Source of the DNA: Eriocheir sinensis
Lineage: Eukaryota > Arthropoda > Malacostraca > Decapoda > Varunidae
Direction of reading: 5' to 3'
Assembly: GCF_024679095.1 (NCBI RefSeq)
Contig: NC_066517.1
Coordinates: 1,529,443 to 1,593,442 of the forward strand
Length of the DNA stretch: 64,000 nt
Shown: in pieces, positions 1-11,400 of the stretch
Layout: each line of letters opens with the position of its first letter
Position numbering within the stretch: position 1 is the first letter of the stretch
The notes under the pieces: model-generated
The model's input: the letters and a program-made list of their open reading frames with translations, nothing else
What the model was told of the DNA's origin: nothing
Databases searched by the model: none
Program-made: the position numbers and the translations under genes

Positions 1-139
1 CCAGGTACCCATTTATCAACCAGCCCGAGAGGGAGGAGGAACAGCTGGATGAGCTGCACGACGACTGCCCGGGCCGGGATTCGAACCCGGGCCCGCGGAG
101 TAGAAGCCAGGCACGCTGACCAAATAGACCACGGAGCAC
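1..139 (-). repeat. tRNA-derived SINE, cut by window start
   Basis: On the minus strand a tRNA-like head starts near 137, with an A-box-like stretch (TGGTCTATTTGG) and a clear B box (complement of ggattcgaacc at 77-87). It is followed by a tRNA-unrelated body that runs off the window at position 1. The same order of head and body (CCCGGGTTCGAATCCCGG, then GGGCTGGT.GATAAAT) occurs on the plus strand at 47345-47570, which shows this is a dispersed SINE and not a tRNA gene. The anticodon arm does not fold as a functional tRNA. Confidence 0.85.
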
Positions 140-141
140 TA

Positions 142-205
142 CATAAAAGTGATAATGATAATAATGATGATAATAATAATAATGAGACAAACAGAAGAAG
201 AAGCA

Positions 206-259
<54 letters not shown>

Positions 260-1000
260 GTTGAAGAACAAGAACAAGAAAGAAAACGAAGAAGAAGAAG
301 ACGAAGAAGAAAATAAAACTAATCGAAAACGAGGAAGAAGAAAGAAGACAACGAAGACAAAGAAAATAAAAAGAATAATAATAAGAACTCGAAGAAAAAA
401 AACGAAATAAAAAAGAAGGAACCATCAAGAAACAGGGTAAGAAGACAAGGGAAAGAGGAAAGAAGAATAAGAAGGAGGGAGAGAGTGACAAGGACGAATG
501 AGGAGGAGAATGGGAAGGAAGGGAGGAGAAGGGACGAAGAATGAGAGGAAGAAAAGATAAGAGAAAAAGAGAGCGAAGGAGGGGAGAGAGAAAGAAGAGG
601 AGGAGGAGATAAAAGGGGAGATAAAAGGGGAGATAAAAGAGGGAGGAGGAGGAGGAGGAGGGAAATGAAAATAAGGAGCATGTAAAACTAGAAATAATAA
701 TAATGAGTAATGATAATAATGAGACGAGGAGGAGAATAAAAAGAACAAAAGGAAGAAGAAGACGAAGAAGAAGAAAAAGAAGAAGTGGACGAAGAAGAAG
801 AAAAGAAGAAAATAAAGGAAATGAAGATAAAGCAAAACACAAGAACAGAAGGGAGAACTAGAAAATTAAAATAAAGAGGATAAAGAGGGAGAAGAAAAAA
901 GAAAAAGAAAAAGAAAACGAAGATAAAGAAAACGAAAACAAGGAAAAACAGGAAAGGAAAAAAATAGAAAAAAAGATAAGGAAAAAGATGAAACACAAAG
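142..1000. repeat. purine-rich low-complexity tract with (AAT)n
   Basis: An AAT/ATA microsatellite at about 207-262 is followed by roughly 700 bp composed almost only of A and G. Open frames on the minus strand here are runs of Ser, Leu, Phe and Pro codons from the simple sequence and are not genes. Confidence 0.9.
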
Positions 1001-1078
1001 AAAAAGAAGAAGAAAAAAAAACTTTGTATATTCAGAGTTTTCAAAATAATGGCGGGGGGGGGGGGGAAGGGTCAAAGG

Positions 1079-1081
<3 letters not shown>

Positions 1082-1148
<67 letters not shown>

Positions 1149-1360
1149 AAATCTCTCTCCGGTGACCTTCGATGTGTTTGTACCGACCACAAAAATTTAT
1201 TGGTGGAAGAATATTGGCTCAGGGAGGAGGAGGAGGAGGAGGAGGAGGAAAGAGATTAGGAGAACGATGACAGGAGGAAGACGAGGAAGAAGAGGTAGAG
1301 GAGGTGGAGGTTAAGGTGGAGGAGGAGGAGGAGGAGGAGGAGGAGGAAGAAGAGGTATTG
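1082..1360. repeat. (CA)n and (GGA)n microsatellites
   Basis: A near-perfect (CA)n covers 1082-1146. Two GGA/GAG trinucleotide runs follow at about 1219-1250 and 1317-1350. The 70 bp between the CA and GGA runs is the only complex sequence and has no recognisable feature. Confidence 0.95.
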
Positions 1361-2370
1361 AAGTATTTACTCTTCCTCTCCTTCCCTCTTCCTTATCTTC
1401 TCTTTCCTTTCCTTACTTCTTCTTATCATTCTCTCTTTCTTCCTTCCTTCATCCTTTTTATCTCTCTTCCCTCCATTCATTCATTCCCTTCTACTCTCCT
1501 TCCCTCTTTCATCCATTTCTATCCCTCCTTCCCCTGTTTTAATTTCTTTCCTTAATTCTTTTTCTTTTTTCCTTTCCCCCCATTATCAATTTCTACCTCT
1601 TTCTCCCTTTTTATATCATTCATTTCTTCTCTTTTTTACTCTGATTCCCTTCTTCATTCTTTTTCTTCCTCCTTTTCTTGTTCTAAATTATTTCATCTCT
1701 TCCTCCTTCTCTTTCCCTTTTTCCATCTTCCTATCTTCCATTCCTTCCTTCCTCTTTCTCCCTTTTTGTGACTCTTCTTCTTTTCATCCTTCTCTTCTTC
1801 AGCCTTTTCTCCTATGATTCGTTCTTTCCTCTATCCTTTTTATCTCCCTCTTTCCTCCATTTCTCATTTATCTCCCTTCTCCTCTCTCGACCCTTCCCCT
1901 TCCTTACTCTTCCTCCTCTTCCTTCCCTGTTTTCTCTCTCATTCTCTTTTCCCCTTTTCCTCTCTTCCCATCATTCATCCTCCTCCATTTCCCTCTCCCT
2001 CCATTTCTCATTTATCTCCCTTCTCCTCTCTCGACCCTTCCCCTTCCTTACTCTTCCTCCTCTTCCTTCCCTGTTTTCTCTCTCATTCTCTTTCCCTTTT
2101 TCCTCTCTTCCCATCCTTTTCCTCTCCTTCAATTCTTTCCTCCCTTAAATCTCTTCGCTTCCCTCCTTCCTTCTTTCCCTCCATTCCTATTCCTTCCTCC
2201 CCATCACACTTCCCTCCCGCCATATCTGTCCCTCTCCCTCATTTCCTTTTCCTCCTCGTCATAGTCGTCCTTCACTCCCTCAGTTCCCCTCCCTTCCTCT
2301 TCCTCCTCCTCATCCTTCCCTCCGTCTCTCCTTCCTTCCTGCTTTTTCTCTCTCTCCCAGTAAATTCTTG
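1361..2370. repeat. pyrimidine tract with 144-bp tandem duplication
   Basis: About 1 kb of nearly pure C/T on the plus strand. A segment starting ccatttctcattta at 1857 recurs at 2001, so the tract contains a 144-bp direct duplication (1857-2000 and 2001 to about 2125). The Leu/Ser/Pro/Phe frames here follow from base composition. Confidence 0.85.
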
Positions 2371-2441
2371 TTAATATGTGGTCAAAATAATATTAATTCC
2401 GCCGTTGGTAATTAAATAGATCAATAAATGTGATAATTAAA

Positions 2442-2460
2442 GAAGGAAGGAAGGAAGGAA

Positions 2461-2524
<64 letters not shown>

Positions 2525-2707
2525 CCTCCTATCAACTTTTATCACCTTTTTCCTTAATCTTTTTTTTTTCTACGCTCGACAATGTTACGGAGGAGGAAGA
2601 GGAGGAGGAGGAGGAGGAGGAGGAGGAGGAGGAAGAGGAGGAGGAGGAGGAGGAGGAGATGTCAAATAATTCTCTCTCAAGCTTCTCTGATCTCTCCAAT
2701 ACCGACG

Positions 2708-2770
<63 letters not shown>

Positions 2771-2822
2771 AACATGAATATCAAAGAAAGTGTTGAGAGA
2801 AATATGGTTGTGTGTATATAAG

Positions 2823-2893
<71 letters not shown>
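2442..2893. repeat. cluster of five microsatellites
   Basis: In order: (GGAA)n 2442-2461, (CA)n 2462-2522, (GGA)n about 2589-2660, (GA)n 2711-2767 and (TC)n 2822-2893. The last two are complementary and separated by about 55 bp of unique sequence, so they form an inverted pair able to fold into a long hairpin. Confidence 0.95.
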
Positions 2894-2895
<2 letters not shown>

Positions 2896-3390
2896 TTAGA
2901 TTATATTTATATGCAAATTCTTTTTCAGGGGGACTAAAACCTCTCTCCCTTGATCCTGCTATTCTCCTTTCTCTCACCCATCCATCCCTTTCTCCCTCTC
3001 CCTTCCCTTCCCTCCCTTCCTCCCTCCCTCCATTACTTCCTCCAATTTGTCTATCTGTCAATCTGTCTCTTCTTCTCCTCTTCCTTCTCCCTTCTCCCTT
3101 CCTTCCTCCCTCCCCTCCCTTATCCTCTCAATCTGTCTCTTTTCTTTTCTTTCTTCTCCTCCCCTTCACCCTTCTCCTTTCCTCCCTTCGTCTTCCATTC
3201 TCCTAGTTTTCTTCGTTTCTCTTTCCTTTGCTACTTTTATTCTCCCTTTTCTCTCCCTTTTTCCTCCCTTCCTTCTTCTTCTTCCAGCCTATCTATCTGT
3301 CAATCTATCTATCTCCTTCTTCTCCTCCTCCTCTTCCTTCTCCATTCCTCCATCTCACTTTCCCCCTTCTCTTCGCTACATAGCTCTGGA
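2894..3390. repeat. pyrimidine-rich low-complexity tract
   Basis: C/T-rich sequence with short (TCTA/TCTG)n runs near 3047-3070 and 3290-3315. No gene is visible. Confidence 0.8.
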
Positions 3391-3489
3391 CATGATGCAG
3401 AAAGAAAAGAGAGGGAAGGGAGAGGGAGGGAGATGAAGGGAAAGGAAGGAAGGAGGGAAAAAAGAGGGGAGGAAAGAGAAAGGTATGTG

Positions 3490-3563
<74 letters not shown>
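3391..3563. repeat. purine tract ending in (GA)n
   Basis: G/A-rich sequence resolves into perfect (GA)n at about 3494-3563. The GA run directly abuts the 3' octamer tail of the adjacent LINE fragment. Confidence 0.9.
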
Positions 3564-3566
<3 letters not shown>

Positions 3567-4238
3567 ATAAGAACATAGGGAAACTGCAAGAGGCCGGGTG
3601 GCCTACACAGGGCAGCTCCAGAATCCCCCCCACTACTCACGATGGGTGAGGTGTAGTTACTGGGGTTACAGGTAGAGGCTTGATCCTCGTTATACCGGCG
3701 GTACTAGGCACGCACCAGTACCCCGTCACCTTACTGCACCCACACCTCACTGCCACCTGTCGTCCTCGTCCATGTAGCTATCCAGTCCACTCTTAAAACA
3801 AGCTATCGTCCCTGCACTAACTATGTGATTGCTGAGTCTATTCCATTCCCCCACCACCCTATTACTAAACCAATGCTTGGCTATATCTCTCCTAAATCTA
3901 TATTTTTCTAATTTAAATCCATTACTGCGAGTTCTATCCTGCTGGCTAATTCTCAGTACTTTACTTATATCGCCTTTGTTGTAACCCTTGACCCATTTGA
4001 ATACTTCTATCATATCTCCCCGCACTCTTCGTCTCTCTAGTGAATGTCAGTTTAGATGTTTCAGCCTATTTTGATATGGGAGGTTCCTCAGCCCCTGAAT
4101 CATCTTGGTCATCCCCTTCTGAACTGATTCTAGTAAGTTGATGTCCATTCTGTAGTGTGGGCACCAAAACTGGACAGCATAATCTAAGTGTGGCCTAACT
4201 AACGCTAAATAGAGTCTGAGGATGACCTTTGCACTCCT

Positions 4239-4241
<3 letters not shown>
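3564..4241 (-). mobile_element. LINE family A fragment (copy A3), CR1-like, 3' end
   Basis: Read on the minus strand, 4241-4047 encodes the region after the reverse-transcriptase core (LALVRPHLDYAVQFW, then MTKMIQGLRNLPY). After a stop near 4044 the frame continues at 4025-3747 (RRVRGDMIEVFKW, RVVGEWNRLS). The same protein is encoded by copies at 23667-25047 and 60899-62215. The 3' UTR ends in TTCTTATG octamers, as in CR1-type LINEs. The copy is 5'-truncated, has a stop in frame, and lacks endonuclease and RT core, so it is dead. Perfect (GA)n lies on both sides, in the same orientation. Confidence 0.9.

Positions 4242-4288
<47 letters not shown>
4242..4288. repeat. (GA)n microsatellite
   Basis: A perfect GA run starts exactly at the 5' truncation point of LINE copy A3. 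It matches the repeat at the other end of the LINE. Confidence 0.95.
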
Positions 4289-4290
<2 letters not shown>

Positions 4291-5150
4291 TCGGGACGAA
4301 AGGGCCACGATACTGGTTCGTTCTGGTATCGTCTGAAATTAGTGCACTTTGGCCCGTCCCAGGGGTGTGGATTACATTGGCACGACGCTTGCACGAGTAT
4401 TGCCCGTATGGTGGACGGAAGCTGCACAACCACAACGATGCCAGCCCGACAGCTGCCCTGTATCCGAACGATCGACGATGATCAATCTTGAGATTTGAAT
4501 TTAACGTTTTTTTCAGAGGACGATTCCTGCCTAACTAGTGCCCGGCAACAAAACGACAATAAAAACACTGTCGGATTGCTAAACGAATGCTGTTTGATAA
4601 CTGGACGAATGGAGAACGACTCCTGACGAGCGTGGTGGCATACTTTGTAGCCAAAGGGCTGCAAAGTTGCCAAACAACCAGCGCGTTGATGACATGTCGG
4701 GCATCACTCGTTTAGCTATCGCTCAGCATTCGCTCGTGAACAATTCGCCGGTCTGCTATCGTTCAGTTGCTGTGCAGCTGTCGGGCAGCTGTTGTAACGG
4801 TCAAAATTTTAATTTCGTGCTCGATCTTTGCACGAGTGCTGCCTGACCTATCACGAAAGCTGCACGAATGCTGCACCATAGCTGGACGATCATTGCGAGT
4901 GCTGCACGATGCCCGCATCACTCCTGCCCGATCTTTGACAAGGTCGCCGGCCACGCCGATGGCTGCCCGAGAAATAAGCGCAGCGCTTATTTTTCGTGCT
5001 CCCTGCCGACTCATCGTTCAATAGTCGTGGAGTACGGACTTCCCCAACGATGGCTAAACGATGCGCTACGAATATGAACCCGAACGTTGCACGAACGGCA
5101 GTCGGGCAGCTGTCGCGTTCAAGATCGTGTATGTGTGAAAGCCCCTTAAC
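4289..5150. other. unannotated region rich in TGCACGA/TGCCCGA words
   Basis: No gene is recognisable. Short words such as GCACGAGTGCTGC, GCACGAATGCTGCAC and TCGGGCAGCTG recur in both orientations. The right edge reads gtgtgtgaaagcccc followed by ttaa (to about 5149). On the minus strand this gives GGGGCTTTCACACA, which looks like a Harbinger-type terminal repeat. A matching left end was not found, so a degraded DNA transposon is only a guess. Confidence 0.35.
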
Positions 5151-5480
5151 TGCCTTTCTAATCTCTTAATTGCCTTTACCTGCTGCCGGTAGCCATATAG
5201 GCTTAAACGAGCTCAGTGTTTTCAGCCAGCGCCGAGCAGAGATACTTGTCATGTCTAGCTATCATCTTTATCTTTTGACTAAAATAACCGATTACATCCA
5301 CGGATTTATTGAAAAAAATAATAATTGTCGTCTGCACATTCATGAAACCAATCCGTTGATATGGGAAGAGTACCGATTTGATATGGTCGTTCTGAGGCTA
5401 ATATAAACCTCACTGAGGAACTTTTTCTTGAAAACAGTCCAACAGCTAACGGGTTAAGGGGTAACTGAGTGAGGGATTAT
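5151..5480. other. intergenic sequence, no feature seen
   Basis: AT-moderate complex sequence. A 78-codon frame at 5170-5406 lacks any recognisable motif and was not accepted as a gene. Confidence 0.5.
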
Positions 5481-5564
5481 TCCTACCTACAGGAGGAGGG
5501 AAGGAGGGAGGGAGGGATGGAAGGGAGAAAAAGAGGAGTATGTACGACCGAGAAAAAAAAAAAT

Positions 5565-5619
<55 letters not shown>

Positions 5620-5760
5620 GAGGAGGAGGAGGAGGAGGAGGGAGGGATGGAAAGAGTGAGGGAGGGAAGAAGAGGGAGGCAGGGAGGGAAAGAGAGGAAG
5701 GAGGCAAGGGAGGGAGGGGGGAACATGAAGGAGAAGGGGGGGTGGGAGGGAGGGAATAAA
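5481..5760. repeat. purine tract with (GA)n and (GGA)n
   Basis: A GGA/GGGA-rich stretch contains (GA)n at about 5570-5617 directly joined to (GGA)n at 5616-5642. Confidence 0.9.
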
Positions 5761-8439
5761 AAACAGGTAACAGTTAGTAATGTGAAGAAAAATGCTGTAA
5801 ATCAAGCAATGACGCAACCTTCCTGGACCTATTCTGTCCCCTGTCTCTTCCTTCCCCTTTTACTTGCCGTCTTCATCATTATTTTTTGCCCTACCCTTCC
5901 GGTATTCAATCTCTTCCCTCTCTATATTACGCATACCTGCAATACTATCGGTGGTGGTGATGCTAGCGTTGGTGGTGGTGATTGTGGTGGTGGTGATGCA
6001 AGCGGTGGTGGTGGTGGAGACTGTAACGCCCAGCACACCCATTACCAGCGGAGAGAGCCCTGCGCACCAGTACATGACACTCAGAGCGTCATGATCAGCC
6101 CACAGACTCCGCGTGTAGATGTGTGTCTGGGCGAGGCAGTCTCGTCGTGGAGATGGCTTGACTAGGCGATGAAGTGTGGCGTCGCCCCTCCTGGAGGTGA
6201 CCTGTAGAAAAATCATGGTTGTGGTAGTAGAAGTAATGATGGGCAGTAGTTGTAGTGGTAGTTGTAGCTATACGGACCTTATACATTATACGGGAATTAT
6301 ACTCTTTTTTTTGTATGAGGGCAGTGATTAGCGGGCATTTTCTGAATCATCTTTGGTTTCTTTTTGCCCTTGAGCTGCTTCCTCTACTGTAAAAGGAGGA
6401 GCAGAGAATGGGGGAGGGAGGCAGGCCCGCTAACCACCTCCGCTGGCTAGGCTATTGTTAAGTTTCCTCCCGACGCCGTTTTCTTTCCATTAATTTCCCA
6501 GTAGACATTAATTGAAATAGTCACAACACATAAATACGAACAAAAGTAGCAGGCCTCCTAAAACGCCTTCAAGCCTAGTATTCATGGCCACACATACAGC
6601 ACACATGAACTTATGAATAAACACCCACCCACCCTCAGGAACCTATAATATCAGGTACAAAACGGTGACGTAACTAGCGCGAGGCGGGAGGGACGCGAGG
6701 TGCCATGTGCAAATGACCTTATCGCTGACTCATGCTTCTAATCTCACTTAGCATAATGCCTAAGCGGATCAACTCAGGGCCATTCATTGGAAGTAACACG
6801 GCAAAATAGTTGTTGATTACGTGGGAATTCCTGACGGTGAGGATTGTTCCATGCGGCAAGGCGGCCGTGGCGTGGTGCAGGGGCCTGGTGAGGGACCGAG
6901 AGGGTCACCATATATGCCTTGTTTAACCCCCTACGGAGCCTGCCCCACGCCTCCATCAATAGTCACAGGTGCATTACACATAAACTTATACACACACGGA
7001 TCTACTACCCGAAAAACACTCAAAATTTACTTAGAAAAATCAAGAAAAGCGTCGAGTGGCTCACCTGACGGGACCCTCGCCATGGAAGCAGAGGCGGAGG
7101 TGACGCTGACCTTTAACCCGATGCCAAATCAGTCACTTAAATTTTATTCTGTTTGTTTCTCAGCGTGCTAAATGGATTACAACTAGCATAAAAAGGACCG
7201 AAATCGCAATATGGCTATAAACAGATACACACGTAGGTGTTGGTAATGAAAAAAACGACCCTGAAGTTTGGCAAGGCCGCAAGGCGAAGCACCACGGCAT
7301 GACTGGGCGAGAGCTTCGAGACATTAAAAGAACTCGAATTTTGTTTTGTTCTGCTTCGTCACGTTAGATTCATCGCAAATAGAGTTAGATAGAATGTGTG
7401 TATGTCAGTTGCTTGTGTCGCATGGAGCATAACATCCGGAAAATACGTAAAATAATGAATGACTGCAAGCAGGTGGACGGAGGGTTACTTTTGCCTTGAC
7501 GTCTGCACCTCGTCCATGCCTGCCAGCTTACCTCCAGCGACTTAATTTTCCGTGTTTATTCCAATGACCGTGACTCTTCCACTTAATTCACCGCATGTTT
7601 GAACTCGTATTTTAGAACAGTGTGTGTGTGTGTGTGTGTGTGTGTGTCATTCACCACCATGGCCTGAGAGAGAGGAGTCCACGTGCTTATTTATGTGGGA
7701 GGAGTCTAGACGGGTGGGTAGGCCGTGCACGCGCTGTTACGACAATGACAACTCTAGGCACGGACTCACGGAGGAACCAGTGACGCCACACACGGTAGGT
7801 GACTCCTGTGTATCCGTGAGTGTCCGTGTGTGTTGGTGCATCCGTGCTCGTGTACGTAGATCCCCGGGCACCGAGGCGACGCGAAGCTGGCCAGGCGATG
7901 CTGCAAGTACGTGGTGTTACTGATATCGTCCCTGGGCGGTGATAAGGGACGGGGAGTGAGGGGGAGGAGGAGGAAGTTAGGAAGACATTTGATATGGTTG
8001 GTAATTTAGACTGTAGTGGAGAGGAAGGGTGAAATATTAGTAAGGCTGTAAGGAACTGTACGTGGGGTTACTTTGTTCGTTATATCGTCTTTTATCATTC
8101 GGTATTTTTGTCTATCGTAGTGGAGAGGGAGGGTGAACTATTAATGAGGTTTTACATAGAGATGATCTTGAGTTTACTTCACGGTAAAGGATCCCTGGGG
8201 TGAGTTGTGATTTACTTGGGGACACTCTTCCTCCTCCCTTCCCTCCATCCCTCCATTTCTCTTGTCTCCAGGTGATTTGTGTTCTTTCGTTTTCTTGATT
8301 GTGTTTGGGACGTTGTTGTGCTGTTTTGTGGTTGTTTTAATGCCTTACATGCGGCTGTTTTATGTCACGGCTTTCGTTGTGATGGATAGCCTTATGAGGG
8401 GTTGGTTTGATGAGTGACCGTAATAATGCTTGCTGGGCT

Positions 8440-8442
<3 letters not shown>
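5761..8442. other. intergenic region without recognisable gene
   Basis: Mostly complex sequence. A GGT-rich run lies at about 5944-6020 and (GT)n at 7621-7647. Frames of 60-120 codons on both strands (for example 6821-7171) have no motif, no good splice context and no support from repeats. A T-rich then GCCCTTGAGCTGC segment near 6355-6400 may belong to an interspersed repeat, but there is no second copy in this window to prove it. Confidence 0.5.

Positions 8443-8478
<36 letters not shown>
8443..8478. repeat. (CA)n microsatellite
   Basis: A perfect CA run lies immediately before the start of the large tandem array. Confidence 0.95.
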
Positions 8479-8479
<1 letters not shown>

Positions 8480-8499
8480 GGGAAATAAGGTAAAAGCTT

Positions 8500-11400
8500 T
8501 AGAATGTCAGAGGACCTTGTTGCGTGTGTCGTCATCAGAGTGTCAATCCACTGTTGAGAGAGTGTCAGGATGCCTTGTTGCGTGGGTCGTCATCAGTGTC
8601 AGTCCATTGTTCAGAGAGTGTCCAGAGAGTGTCAGGGTGCCTTGTTGCGTGGGTCGTCATCAGTGTCAGTCCATTGTTCAGAGAGTGTCCAGAGAGTGTC
8701 AGGATGCCTTGTTGCGTGGGTCGTCATCAGCGTCAGTCCATTGTTCAGAGAGTGTCCAGGGAGTGTCAGGGTGCCTTGTTGCGTGGGTCGTCATAAGAGT
8801 GTCAGTCCATGTTGTTTATTTTCGTATTTTTTTCTGTAGTATCGTTTCTTCGGTGTTATTTATTTTCCGTTTCCTGGTGTTGTGCAGGCTAGCTATATCG
8901 CCTTATCTTGGTGCTGTATGCTGCTCAGGATGAGTCTCCCTCACCCCAGAGAAGTCAGCAACCCTACCCAACACACAACACCAAAGGCCTTAATGCTAGA
9001 TTTTTTTTTTTTTATCCTTTTCTTGATGTTGTGTTTCTATCACTATTATTCTCTTGATGTTTCTTTTGTTATCCATTCTTCGGTGTTATTTTCTTTTTCG
9101 TTTCCTGGTGTTGTGCAGGCTAGCTGTATCGCCTTATCTTGGTGCTGTATGCTGCTCAGGATGAGTCTCCCTCACCCCAGAGAAGTCAGCAACCCTACCC
9201 AACACACAACACCAAAGGCCTTAATGCTAGATTTTTTTTTTTTATCCTTTTCTTGATGTTGAGTTTCTATCAGTTCTTTATTCTGTTGAGTTTCTATCAG
9301 TTCTTTATTCTCATGTTATTTTTTCTGTAATATCCATCCTTCGCTGTTATTTTTCTTTATTTTCCGTTTCCTGGTGTTGTGCAGGCTAGCTGTATCGCCT
9401 TATCTTGGTGCTGTATGCTGCTCAGGATGAGTCTCCCTCACCCCAGAGGAGTCAGCAACCCTACCCAACACACAACACCAAAGGACTTACTATGCTAGAT
9501 TTTTTTCCTTTTCTTGATTTTGCGTTTCTATCACCTCCTAATTTTTGTGTTCTTTATATTGTTATTTTAATTCTTCGGTGTTATTTTCTTTATTTTCCGT
9601 TTCCTGGTGTAGTGCAGGCTAGCTGTATCGCCTTGTCTTGGTGCTGTATGCTGCTCAGGATGAGTCTCCCTCACCCCAGAGGAGTCAGCAACCCTACCCA
9701 ACACACAACACCTAAGGCCTTAATTCTTGCCTTAATGATCTGTTTTCATTTGCATGATGTTGTGTTTCTATCATTTCTTTATTCTCTTATTCCGTTTCAG
9801 TAATATCGTTTCTTCGGTTATTTTTTTCTGTTTCCTGATCTTATGCAGGCTAGCTATATTGCCTTATCTTGGTGCTGTATGCTGCTCAGGATGAGTCTCC
9901 CTCACCCCAGAGAAGTCAGCAACCCTACCCAACACACAACACCAAAGGCCTTACTAGCTAGTTTTTTTTTCCTTTTCTTGATGTTGTGTTTCTATCACTT
10001 CCTTATTTTCGTGTTCTTTTTATTGTAATTTTAATTCTTTGGTGTTATTTTACTTTATTTTCCGTTTCATTGTGTTGTGCAGGCTAGCTGTATCGCCTTA
10101 TCTTGGTGCTGTATGCTGCTCAGGATGAGTCTCCCTCACCCCAGAGAAGTCAGCAACCCTACCAACACACAACACCAAAGGACTTACTATGCTAGATTTT
10201 TGTCCTTTTCTTGATTTTGCGTTTCTATCACTTCTTTATTTTCGTGTTCTTTATATTGTAATTTTAATTCTTCGGTGTTATTTTCTTTATTTTCCGTTTC
10301 CTGGTGTTGTGCAGGCTAGCTGTATCGCCTTGTCTTGGTGCTGTATGCTGCTCAGGATGAGTCTCCCTCACCCCAGAGGAGTCAGCAACCCTACCCAACA
10401 CACAACACCAAAGGCCTTAATTCTTGCCTTAATGATTTGTTTTCATTTGCATGATGTTGTGTTTCTATCACTTCTTTATTCTCTTATTCCTTTTCAGTAA
10501 TATCGTTTTTTCGGTTATTTATTTTCCGTTTCCTGGTGTTGTGCAGGCTAGCTGTATCGCCTTATCTTGGTGCTGTATGCTGCTCAGGATGAATCTCCCT
10601 CACCCCAGAGGAGTCAGGAACCTTACCCAACACTCAACACCAAAGGACTTCCTCGCTTGATTTTTTTCCTTTTCTTGATTTTGCGTTTCTATCACTTTCT
10701 TATTTTCGTGCTCTTTTTATTGTAATTTTAATTCTTCGGTGTTATTTTCTTTATTTTCCGTTTCCTTGTGTTGGCTAGCTGTATCGCCTTATCTTGGTGC
10801 TGTATGCTGCTCAGGATGAGTCTCCCTCACCCCAGAGAAGTCAATAACCCTACCCAACACACAACACCAAAGGCCTTACTCTACTAGATTTTTTTTCTCT
10901 CTTTTCCTTGATGTTGTGTTTCAGGCGATATTAAAGGGAAACCTTGTTGCCTCAGTGGTCATCAGAGCGTCAATCCATTGTTCAGAGAGTGTCCAGGGAG
11001 TGTCAGGGGGCCTTGTTGCGTGGGTCGTTATCAGAGTGTCAATCCATTGTTCAGAGAGTGTCCAGGGAGTGTTAGGGTGCCTTGTTGCGTGGGTCGTCAT
11101 CAGAGTGTCAGTCCATGTTGTTTATTTTCGTATTGTTTTTCTGTAATATCGTTTCTTCGGTGTTATTTATTTTCCGTTTCCTGGTGTTGTGCAGGCTAGC
11201 TATATCGCCTTATCTTGGTGCTGTATGCTGCTCAGGATGAGTCTCCCTCACCCCAGAGGAGTCAGCAACCCTACCCAACACACAACACCTAAGGCCTTAA
11301 TGCTAGATTTTTTTTCTTTTCGTGATGTTGTGTTTCTACCATTTCTTTATTCTCGTGTTATTTTATTCAGTAATATCCTTTCTTCGATGTTATTTTTCTC

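Noticed and set aside
61..137. tRNA gene on minus strand
   Set aside because: A and B boxes are present but the cloverleaf does not fold, and a matching SINE body follows; it is a SINE head.
6821..7171. 116-codon plus ORF
   Set aside because: No domain, poor start context and no splice or repeat support; kept as unannotated sequence.
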